NCBI GenBank assembly: GCA_034440575.1
Contig: JAOTOL010001635.1
Location: forward strand, 1 to 64,000
Length of the DNA stretch: 64,000 nucleotides
Direction of reading: 5' to 3'
From: Imbricaverruca yamaguchii
Lineage: Eukaryota; Arthropoda; Thecostraca; Neoverrucidae
Part shown: one piece after another, positions 55,431 to 64,000 of the stretch
Position numbering within the stretch: the first letter of the stretch is position 1
Layout: each line of letters begins with the position of its first letter
Program-made: the position numbers and the translations under genes
The notes under the pieces: generated by a model
What the model was told of the DNA's origin: nothing
Databases searched by the model: none
The model's input: only the letters and a program-made list of their open reading frames with translations

Positions 55431-56346
55431 GATCAACCCTGGTTGATGCGCCCTAAAGCCCAAATAACTAACAGTCAGTTACTGGTAAATAGATTAAATG
55501 CATGAAAAATAGCATGTCCATGCAAGTGTACTCTGGGAAAAGTCTGTTTGCACTCCAACTCAAAACCTGGAGAGTAAGTTTCCACTCTGTTCAGGAGTGG
55601 ATGACTGGGTTTGGGTGTGTAGTAAAGGTTTAATTCATCTAAGATAAGTGGTTGAGTAAACATGCTGATATCCCACTGTCCACATGTGTTGAGGTGAGCT
55701 TGGGATCTTGTTAACAGTATGCCAACATTGGGCAATTCTTTCCCCAATGTCAGCATGCTGAGCTGGTATATCAAATGTGTGTTGATTTCTGAATATTATT
55801 AGGGGTGAGACAATAGTCACAAAATGACCCTAAATGTTGATGTGCCTCTAAACTCCAATCCACCACCAGTGGTGTGAAAATGCATGAAGGGAGTAAGCAA
55901 CCCCAAATGGATTGGAGGCACACTCCATTTGGTCACATGCTAAAAGTTGAAATTATTGGGGGCAGTGGCAAAGGCAAAGACAAACCCTTCTGAGAAGTGC
56001 CCAGTGCAATTCCTGGATCCACCACTGATAGCCTAACCATAATCATGGTCTTGTTGGCCACAATAATGTTTGTGGTCTGTTTTTTTTAATAATTAAATAA
56101 AGTAAATTTGATCCGAGTTGTTGCTGGGGTGGCTTGAGGAGCCAGGGTTCTATTGCTAAGCAGAGCTTGTTGCGTGAACCCTGGCCCCACCACCCGATCC
56201 ATGAGCTCCAGTTCAACGGCAGAATTTAGACCGAAAGTTTATGTTGTCGGAGCGTTGGATCGTGCTTCGCGTGGATGTAATACTAAGTGTCTTGCCCGCT
56301 GCTGGTGCGTGTCTGTGACCGATCGGAAAAGGAAGGAAGGGATAGA
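55431..56346. other. Spacer of the large inverted repeat
   Basis: Contains the tail motif GCGCCCTAAAGCCCAAATAA (55,447-55,472), one copy of the AAATGACCCTAAATGT word (55,817-55,864), and the SINE family 3 fragment. Confidence 0.55.
56100..56258 (-). mobile_element. SINE family 3, 3' fragment (copy J)
   Basis: The reverse complement matches the 3' part of the SINE at 43,062-43,387, including TTCTGCCGTTGAACTGGAG, TGGATCGGGTGGTGGG, CACGCAACAAGCTC and CTCAAGCCACCCCAGCAAC. The tRNA-like head is missing. It is followed by an AT-rich tail. Confidence 0.8.
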
Positions 56347-57163
56347 ACAGTAACCAACAGGAAAATCATATGTACCTAGTCAGTACCTACCTATGTAATA
56401 TTCATGACCAATACACATTGTCATTTTTGGTCACATCAAAGCACAGAAACAAAGAAGTGAACAATGGATGGCACTGCAAGACAGGGGGTTGTGATGATCA
56501 GCTCAGCTTTGTCTCTAATAACTTACAGGAGCAATGTGCTTTCCTTTCACTGTTGGTCCCAGTACAAGGCTAGGTAAATTAAAAAAAAAAAATTCACACT
56601 TCACCCTAAGCTCAGAATGCACACCTATCTACCTACCTTTGTAACCTACATGATATGATCACAGTGTTGTTACCACACGCCAGTCAGATGTGATAGCTGA
56701 GCACAAAGCAAGGGATCAATCAAGGTCTTGTGTTGCAGTAGGATACTGCTAAACATGTGTTCAAAGTTGCCAATGGTTATGATGTCATATAAAAATACCT
56801 TGCACTAATTGGTTGGACAGTTTTCAGAACAGAAAATGTTAACGAAGCAAATTCTGATCAGCTGTGTGCAGGCATGAGGTTTGGAGCATTGTCAGCATTT
56901 CTGCTGGTTGTGGGTTGGTGTGGTGTGTTTGGATGTTGTCTGTTTTCTGTGTGATTGAGGGTGTGAAAAGTGGCTAGCTTATTTGGTAATTGTAAGTAGA
57001 ATAACATGTTTGGTGGATGCTTTCTTCAATCTTGTATTTGTTTTTTAGTGGTATTTTTGTTCCTTCTGCATGTTTGTGCCAGAGTACATGGGAGCCTATT
57101 CTATCCAGTATGAACCTGGAGTGCAAAAATGTTTTGAGATGAAATCTCTAAAGAAGAGTCTTA
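56347..57163 (-). repeat. Right arm of large inverted repeat
   Basis: Inverted partner of 54,527-55,430, with the same landmarks on the opposite strand: ATGTACCTAGTCAGTACCT, the poly-A with TTCACACTTCACCCTAAGC, CAAACACACCA-type words, and GAACCTGGAGTGCAAAAATG. It abuts a minus-strand LINE tail at 57,200. Confidence 0.8.
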
Positions 57164-57199
57164 ATTCCACTCTACCACTTGGTGACATGGGCATTTTAA

Positions 57200-57460
57200 A
57201 CCATGGTATGACATAGACATAACAACATAAAAGTTTAGTGCAACTATGAGCCACAAGTGCCCTTCTTGGTTGCACTCTGTACACTCAACCAGTTGCTCAC
57301 CAAACCTGTCAATCAGCCCTCCCAGTAATACTGAAAAGTGAGCCCTCTATTCATATAATGTTTGTCTGTGCTGTTTTTGAAGATGTCCAATGTGCTGCTA
57401 CTGACAATGGTTTCTGGCAGCTGGTTCCAGTGTTCTGCTACCCTGTTGGTGGAGAAAGTC
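57200..57460 (-). mobile_element. LINE (non-LTR) 3' end relic, same family as 11.5 kb
   Basis: The minus-strand translation has EHWNQLPETIVSSSTLDIFK and ends GLTFQYYWEG-stop. That is essentially the same C-terminus as at 11,484-11,707, including the downstream CAACCAAGAAGGGC word. It is 5'-truncated. Confidence 0.72.
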
Positions 57461-58307
57461 TGTCTTAACCATGTTCTGCTGTGGTATGAAACACTGGTTA
57501 TGCACCATGTCTACACAATATGCTTGGTGTGTGCAGTTGGTGTATATATACATTGTACCCAGTTATGCACAGTTATTGGTGTGTATTCAGAATGCCTGGA
57601 AGGAAGTATCTGCCAAAATATATGATACTGCCAAACCCAGATATTCTAAGCAGGAACAGGGTGGGTACCCACCTACTGGTGCAACTAATGGGTGAATATT
57701 TGAGATATGTGGTAGATGAGGACTATCTTACAATTTGTCCCAGATGGACTTTGCTTCCCTGAGAAGTTGTGTCTGTGGGGCATGCATACCACCTTGTTAA
57801 AATCATGGATTTTTGGAGATGTGCACTCTGTTGAACAGTTTAACCCTTGCCCCTCTGGGTGAAGTTTTGGTGCCAAAACATGCCCCATTGTGGGTGTAAG
57901 ACCAGATTGAGTATTTCACTTCAGAATATGAAATGCCCTCACTCTTATCTTACTCATGGATGCCTTTCTTGGCTATCTTTGGATCCAGGGCTCATGACCA
58001 CATCCACATTCAGCCACAGCCTGTGTTACAGCTTACAGGTAACACCTTGGTCAATGACACTTGGGTGCTGCACAGCCAAAGCAGTTGATGCACACAAAAA
58101 AAACAGTAACCAACTTGGGTCAACAAACTTACTTCTCTGAGCTCATTTTGTCAAACACCCATCTGAAGAAGTGAACTGTGAGCTTGTCCTTTCTGTGTTG
58201 CTTGAAAGCTTCACATTTGTAGTGAGTTTGTAAATCCTTATTGAATGTTCCATGTAATCTTCCTCTCTGCATGATCACACTGCAGTTGATGGCGCCTAAA
58301 GACAGGG
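57461..58307. other. CpG-poor intergenic sequence
   Basis: No gene recognised. Short frames only. It belongs to the CpG-depleted block described in the findings. Confidence 0.4.
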
Positions 58308-58620
58308 TTGAAATAATGGTTTTTCGTTAGGTGTGAGATGTTGAAACGGGCACAGTAGGATGTCAAAATATGTGATAGAATTAGTGTCATTTAAAATGAT
58401 TTTTATGTCTCTCAGACATCAATTTTAGCCAATGGTGTAGGTACTTATGACTGTGCATTTATAATTTGCTTTACAATTCATAATTTAGGAAGAGCTGTAT
58501 TTGGGACAGGGAGAAAATTACCTATGCTATGAACTGGTACAGTATGCAGTATCACATTATAGATAATCCCTTTACCAGAAATTACATTAAGACTTCTTTG
58601 TGCATCACTATTCCTTATCA
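58308..58620 (+). repeat. Dispersed repeat, copy also at 33.8 kb
   Basis: Shares GTGTGAGATGTTGAAACG, CTATGCTATGAACTGGTA and AGATAATCCCTTTACC-type words with 33,766-34,100. It is CpG-poor, unlike that copy. Confidence 0.6.
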
Positions 58621-59159
58621 AGAGCATTAGCATGACACTTATAAATGAGATAATGTTGAGGAGACACATAGAACTCATAGGCATGCATCAAGGAGCAGAA
58701 TGTGGATACTTACTGGAAAAGGATGTTGATTGAGTGTTCAGAGGGTGGCATTTTCCACCCTGTTTCAAGAATAATTTATAACTGCCTAAAAACAACATGA
58801 ATAAACAATTTTTACCATGTCACATTTCACTTTTCAAACAATGTTTGAAATTGTTCTGACAGTTATGTTGTCACATATGAAGCTGTCTGATGAATTTTTC
58901 AACATGTTTGAAGCCATGTGAGATGTCAGTGAAATACTCTTTGTGTGGTATTCATTTGTGGCAGGCACATTTCTGCTCTCAAATCCACCTATCATCCTCT
59001 CATTCCATGCTTTCCCAGGTTATTTGTGTTCATCTTTCAATGTCAAGCTCTGGGCACAATGTGACCAGAGCAGTCAAAGTGTCCGAAAGCCCAAATAGCT
59101 AACTAACTCAGTGTTGAGCTCAGTGTGCGACCATATGTGCCCTGTTCCAGTGCGTAAGC

Positions 59160-59328
59160 ATGCGTTACGTGGCTGCGTACCTGCTGGCCGCCCAGAGCGG
59201 CAAGACGCCTAGCAAGGACGATATCAAGAGGATCCTGGGCTCGGTCGGCATCGAGTGCGACACGTCGCGAGCCGACCAGGTAGTCAGCCAGATGGCCGGC
59301 AAGAAGGTGGAGGATGTCATCTCGGCTG
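59160..59328 (+). CDS. RPLP2: RPLP2 coding exon 1
   Basis: ATG at 59,160 and donor TCGGCTG|GTGAGT leaving phase 1. It encodes the helical dimerisation domain to VISA(G). Confidence 0.95.
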
Positions 59329-60583
59329 GTGAGTACTGTACTTGTGCGGCAGGCGCCTGCACTCCACAGGGCGGTTCGCAACTGGCTCGGCGTTCGATAA
59401 CGTTAGCTGCTATGTGTAGGTGTTGTGACTGCGTGCTGAACTAGCTGACATTGATTTTGGGCATGTGTCCATATCCTTGTTAAGTTTAGCTTTGTTTTGA
59501 GCGTATGTGAAGATATTTTTCTAAAGATAAAATGATGAAATTAGAGTTAAAAAAGAGTTGCCACTGGGGTAGCATACAAGGGATCAACTTCATCACTTTG
59601 AGTTTGTAAGGGTGTTCTTTGTGAATGCATGCAGTCTATTGTGAAAGCAGTGTCGAGTGCACATTAAATTGAGGTCGACAAACGGCCAAGAGCTGCAATG
59701 GTGCATACTGGTGGATAGATGGACTGTTTTCGAAAATGATGTATGTTTTCCTGCAATGCATTTTGTAAAAGGAGAATAATGCAGAGGTGGTTAGCACCAG
59801 CAGCCCCAGGAAGCCTCTTATTAGGCACCAAGATGAAATTTAAATTCTGAAATATGTTACATGTTTCTGGGAGCATACGCAAAACTGCGAACTACAGTTA
59901 TGGCCTCAGGTAATTTGGGTTAATTTAAATGATTGTTGAGTCCAAGGACGTTAGCATGCTACATGGGATATGGATATTGTACAGACTATATTTTTTGTAT
60001 GTATTTGTTTTATGTATTTATGTACTATGTATTTGTTTCATGGCAAACGGCAGGCATCATTTCAATTTTATTTGATTATGCTGTTATGTATTGTCAATCG
60101 TGAAGGGATGCGACTAAGAAACAGCTATATACTTTACTTAGATGCTGCGTGATCACCGCAGTCTGCGCCCTGAAAACCCCAATAACTAAATACATATCTG
60201 CTGTGGAAGCATGCCATGGTACCAACTGAGCTACCATAGCTGTCAGTTCTATTGGAAGCAAATTTCCAAAAAGAACGTGGTTGCTGCGCCCCTCAGGCCG
60301 CACAGTCAACATTGGGCTGTACACCGGATGAAATCTGCGTCAGCTGGAACACCAAAACTTTGGGCTATCGTGGCTGCACGTGTGTTTGTGCTCGTCTGGC
60401 GAGCGGCGGTAACCGTGCCGCGTCCCTGCAGGTCTGTCCAAGCTGGCGACGATGCCGGCCGCCGGCGCGGCCGCAGCTGCCGCCCCGGCCGCCGCTGTCG
60501 AAGCGCCCGCCGCCAAGGAAGAGAAGCCCGAGCCCGAGCCGGAGTCGGAAGACGACGACATGGGCTTCGGTCTGTTCGACTAG
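59160..60583 (+). CDS. RPLP2: 60S acidic ribosomal protein P2
   Basis: P2 pairs with P1, and the dimers hang on P0 to form the ribosomal stalk that recruits translation factors such as eEF2. Two coding exons (59,160-59,328 and 60,432-60,583) join in phase to give 106 residues (human P2 is 115). The N-terminal dimerisation domain starts MRYVAAYLLAAQSGKTPS and contains IKRILGSVGIEC and KKVEDVISAG. An Ala-rich hinge (AAGAAAAAAPAAAVEAP) and an acidic Lys/Glu/Pro tail follow, ending with the invariant SEDDDMGFGLFD. The LAAQSGKTPS loop is shorter than the LGG..SPS loop of most animals. The ATG lies 9 bp inside the exon, after acceptor TGTTCCAG (59,150), so a non-coding first exon lies upstream, as is common for this gene class. 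It is complete as a coding sequence. Confidence 0.95.
59329..60431. other. RPLP2 intron
   Basis: About 1.1 kb with no exon or repeat recognised, apart from the tail motif TGCGCCCTGAAAACCCCAAT at 60,164-60,190. Confidence 0.6.
60432..60583 (+). CDS. RPLP2: RPLP2 coding exon 2
   Basis: The acceptor GTCCCTGCAG is followed by GT CTG TCC, with stop TAG at 60,581-60,583. It encodes LSKLATMP, the Ala-rich hinge and the conserved acidic tail SEDDDMGFGLFD. Confidence 0.95.
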
Positions 60584-60599
60584 TGCGTTGATGTAATAC

Positions 60600-60820
60600 A
60601 CTGGTGACCGGCCAGCCTCGGAGTTTGGATGGTCAACAGCGGAGAGGAGCATTGGCGAGGGCCTGTTGAATCTTGCTTTTCTTAACATACCAGGTAGTTT
60701 CTATGGGGTTTAGGTCCCGGGAGTTGCCTGGCCAGTCTAGCACTTCAAAATAGGTATCACTGAGGATTTGTTTTTACTGCCTTAGACCTGTGGCAAGGGG
60801 CGCCGTCGTGCATGAACAGG
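60600..60820 (-). pseudogene. Tc1/mariner transposase relic
   Basis: On the minus strand, FMHDGAPCHRSKAVK (60,775-60,818) is the second-Asp motif of Tc1-like DDE transposases. After a frame change, VLDWPGNSRDLNPIE (about 60,700-60,745) is the block leading to the third acidic residue. QQALANAP-type C-terminal sequence follows toward 60,620. Stops and a frameshift make it inactive. It begins within about 20 bp of the RPLP2 stop codon, antisense to that gene. Confidence 0.72.
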
Positions 60821-61459
60821 CGCGCACCCAGGATTTTTACATGGGGGTCCGGACCGAAAAGGGTACTTGGCCGGCTCCAAAGGGGCACCTGGCCGGCTCC
60901 AAAAGGGCACTGCGGTCCTGGGCACACTGGAAGGTTTGTTGACCGGGGGGAGGGAGGGGGTGCGTTAAAAATGTTTGGCCAATAGGGCAGTTTTGGCACA
61001 GGCGGGGCACATAATGCAGGTCATTTTGGGCTAAATTTAGGATATTCCGGCGAAGAGGGCACTGGTCTCATGGGGGGGGGCTCCGGTGCGCCTATGTGCA
61101 TGAAATATATTGATACAAAATAGCATGTTTGTTAGGCACTTCGGTATAGTTCCCCCCTCATGTTGACGTACGTAGGGAGGGCATATAACCCCTCCCCTTG
61201 TCCTTATTGCCACTAAATGCCCCTCTGCACCATCGCAATTGTAGGGTGCTTCACGGTCATCACAGTAAACTAAGGGCCCTAGCGAGACGTTTGGGGCGAC
61301 GAACGACTTTCGAGGCTCCCCTAACCAGCCTAAAGGCGCTTTCGTCACTGACCACCTAGTCGTCTGACGTGAAAGGTCGATACTTTTTCTTCGTGGCCTC
61401 AGTGGGAGGCGGTTTCTTGGCAGCTCGGCGACATTGGATTCTAAGGTCCAGGTGGTGTT
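60821..61459. other. No gene recognised
   Basis: GC-rich, with repeated GGGGCACCTGGCCGGCTCC words at about 60,865-60,905. It may include decayed upstream parts of the Tc1 element, but I cannot show that. Confidence 0.4.
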
Positions 61460-62235
61460 TAACCTGTCCTGTCTCCTGGGGGGGGGTCTTCAGCCGCCCT
61501 CCTCAGTTTTTTCGCGGATAGCGGACGGACGGCGCGCGGCAGCGCTCCCAAATTTGGCATACCTTTTCCCACATCAATTTGGCATGCTGTTTCAAAATTT
61601 TGAAGTCAAGTCATTCAGGGTCAACGAGTTAGTCGAGGTCAAGTGAGGTCACCTCCAAAAAGTTTAACCAGTCGTCGCGCTTTAACGGATACAGATATTT
61701 TAATAGAACTTCAGCGTTTGCTTCCCTTTAGGGATACAACAAAACGTACGAGTGGAATTTTTCTCTTTTTTTCGTTTTTGACTACATGCAAATTTTGCAC
61801 ATTTGCCAATTGCGGTTCAAATATAAGATTCTGGTTAAAGTAGGCATTTTGTATTAGGGCAAGTTGACTTCCAACAACGTTTCTCGGTATGCTCTACCCA
61901 TTGGAAAAGGAAAGTTAAGGAAAACCTGAAAACTCAATTTTGAAATGTTTTTTTTTATTTGCGGGGCCAAACAAAATGTATGGCCCTGGTCGATTTCGCT
62001 GTCCGTTTCTCATTCCAAATAAATTTTGTTTTTCATATATCCCCAAAATGAACACAGACAAAAAAAAAACAATAAGTCGTGAAGTGGCAAAAATCTAGCC
62101 CCCTGGTGACGTCGCTCTTGGGGAAATTGTTTTGGGGTGGATCCGGACCCTACTCGTCGAGCGCCTTCCGACGACACCACTGGTTTCGTGCGGTTTCGTG
62201 CGACGCTTGGTTTGGATTTTAGATAGGGGTTACCG
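61460..62235 (+). mobile_element. Unnamed ~0.8-kb repeat family, copy 3
   Basis: Aligns over its length with 23,492-24,305, sharing GGGGTCTTCARCCGCC, TTTTTTCGCGGATAGCGGAC, GGTCAACGAGTTAGT, AAGTGAGGTCACCTCC, CGCTTTAACGGATACAGAT, AACAAAACGTACGAGT, TTGACTTCCAACAACG, CCTGGTCGATTTC and CCCTACTCGTCGAGCGC. No ORF is shared between copies. Confidence 0.82.
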
Positions 62236-64000
62236 TCCGCCCCCGCCCCCCCCCACCCGAGGTGGAGTGTGAGGAACTGACCGGAAAGAAGGCGTGGGTT
62301 AATCGTCCTGATCGAGACGTCCTGGTGTAGGGGAGGGCGCTTCTTTTTTAGTGTCAATGCGGTCATTCCAGACTCCCATATCACAGCTCTTCAGGATATG
62401 GTCAGTGCGTGGGGAGGTCTTGATAGTGCTCCAGGGCCTTTCTCTCCGGAGCGGTGCCCGGGGGTAGGGAGGCGGCGGCCATTTTGAGGTAAATAGCATG
62501 CGTCGTGACCTGTGTATCTGCGGCGACACGTATCATAGATATGCTCTGCTCCAACAGGGTCAAAGCCCAACTATTCCCGACACCCGTGACATTCTTTCGT
62601 CCCATCCTAACTACAGAGCTAAGGTATAGGCCTCCAATTGGGAGTCAGACGTCATAAAAAATGCATCCGGAAGAGCATCAAGCGGTTCGTCATACCCCTG
62701 AGAGCCCGTCGTTCACTGATTGATTGATTATTTGGGCTTAAGGGCGCGCAAGGTCATTTAGCGTCGTTCACCGAGTCCTCCCGCTGCGAGTCCGGGTAGG
62801 GATGGACACCAACCTGAGGGGGACGCGACAATAATTACAAAATGGTTGCGCATCCTATGCGAAATAAATATTGGAAATCCATTTGTAAATACGTGAACTG
62901 GATGGGCACAAAGTTCATGGAACGCTGGGCCACCGGGCGTTCATGGTCGCTCGCCGCTGCCTGCCCGTCGCTCTTGACCTCACTTAGCTCAGACTGCATT
63001 GACATGGGGCCGTAAAATTCATGCTACAGAAAGTTCACTACAGATGTGATGCAACATCCAAATCCAAACTGTGTGCTAGCTTCGGTAGTTTCAGTGATTT
63101 TGAGAGACCTCGCGGGGTGCCCGGAACTCGGGGATTCCCGATCCCTGTTGGGCGTTGGGTCAGGAGTTACAGAAACCGCGAGAGGTACGCACCTTAGGCT
63201 GTTGCCTGGGATGGGGTGCCCCGCAAAAGTGCAAAGGTACGGCGGCTGGTAGCTGGTGGTACGGCACGGTCAGAGCTGACCGAGAGGGGACCGCCGGCAT
63301 AAGGGATGCCAGCGGTTTAGAATTATACAACTAATTTTTACCATTTGCTCGGTATTACGCTGCTAGATGGTATCATGTACGTAAATACGTAAATATATGC
63401 GAGCAGAATGAGTGGTTCCGCTCCGATACTCCCTAACCTCCAATGAGCTACGCATCACCAATGGATTTATATTGCGAATATATTATATTAATTAGGGCAT
63501 CCAATTTGACCTCAACTAATATGACGTAGTGCATGTGGCCACTACCGAGAGAACCCTTAGCGCAGCCCATGAAGGGACATCTTAAACTCCGTGCGACAAT
63601 CTTCACATAAATACTTGCAACCTGCATAGCGCTACGCGAATGCCTCGCCAGGAGCAGCAGGCGATCAGTGCGTCACACGTCACACGGCTGGTTATCATAT
63701 ATTGTTCGCAACGTTAGTTGGCAATCTGTCACAGCATCTGTTAGGTCGCGGCAACGCCGTCGCACGTCTACTTACTCCACACCGCCGGCTCGGTCGACAA
63801 CGTTGGGTAGCACACGCCACATCGACCCTGACATGTCTAAAAACGCCGGCCGACGAACGACGGGACCGCAAAACTCGGCGACGACCACCGCTGCAACGCT
63901 CGATAGCAGCCGAGCAGCCATTGCAGCGCGAAAGAGCAGGAAACAACACCACAGCGACAGTAAAGCAGAGCAAGACACTGGCGTAGGACAGGAAACAACC
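62236..64000. other. No gene recognised
   Basis: Contains an inverted copy of the short tail motif (TTATTTGGGCTTAAGGGCGC, 62,728-62,747). The rest has short frames without recognisable domains. An Arg/Ala-rich frame near 63,702-63,986 on the plus strand is probably chance in GC-rich sequence. Confidence 0.4.

Noticed and set aside
63702..63986. Open Arg/Ala-rich frame at the right edge
   Set aside because: No recognisable domain, and both strands are open in GC-rich sequence. It may extend beyond the window but cannot be supported.

Overview
This is eukaryotic nuclear DNA from an animal. Three protein genes can be assembled from conserved exons with GT-AG splice sites and matching codon phase. 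They are a MOB3-type MOB kinase activator on the minus strand (18,054-24,862, first coding exon not found), a complete or nearly complete SETD1/Set1 histone H3K4 methyltransferase on the plus strand (32,571-50,617), and ribosomal protein P2 on the plus strand (59,160-60,583). The species cannot be named from this sequence. The tRNA-derived SINEs, Helitron and Tc1/LINE relics, and recurring AGGTTAGG-like tracts fit an invertebrate, possibly an arthropod; that is weak inference.

Layout. 1-18 kb holds no recognisable host gene. It is a mosaic of SINEs, microsatellites, two inverted copies of a 16-bp minisatellite element, a decayed transposon ORF and a LINE tail. 18-25 kb is the MOB3 gene, whose introns carry SINEs, a short Helitron and two copies of an unnamed ~0.8-kb repeat. 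25-32.5 kb separates the divergently transcribed MOB3 and SETD1 genes. Most of it is AT-rich and strikingly poor in CpG, with a CpG-retaining patch at about 27.4-28.3 kb that is a candidate promoter region. 32.5-50.6 kb is SETD1: an N-terminal exon, an RRM, a long proline-rich exon of PPDQY-type pentapeptides, a Ser/acidic region, a WDR5-binding (Win) motif, and N-SET, SET and post-SET domains. 51-59 kb is non-coding and includes a pair of ~0.8-0.9-kb inverted arms in another CpG-poor block. 59.2-60.6 kb is RPLP2, with a Tc1-like transposase relic antisense to its 3' flank. 61-64 kb is repeat-derived or featureless.

The most unusual feature is the SETD1 intron at 44,364-47,831. About 2.75 kb of it is a ~36-bp tandem repeat in which every unit contains the sequence of the real 3' splice site (CTCCACAG|TACCACTAC) of the exon that follows. 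The intron-exon boundary itself appears to have been amplified into about 75 potential splice acceptors. SETD1 also has a pentapeptide minisatellite in an exon, further minisatellites in introns, and a 15-bp minisatellite in its 3' flank. A 94%-identical fragment of its first coding exon lies 1.75 kb upstream.

The genes do not form a pathway in the bacterial sense. SETD1 is the catalytic subunit of COMPASS in the nucleus, MOB3 is a small zinc-binding kinase adaptor, and P2 is part of the ribosomal stalk. All percentages and copy numbers were judged by eye.
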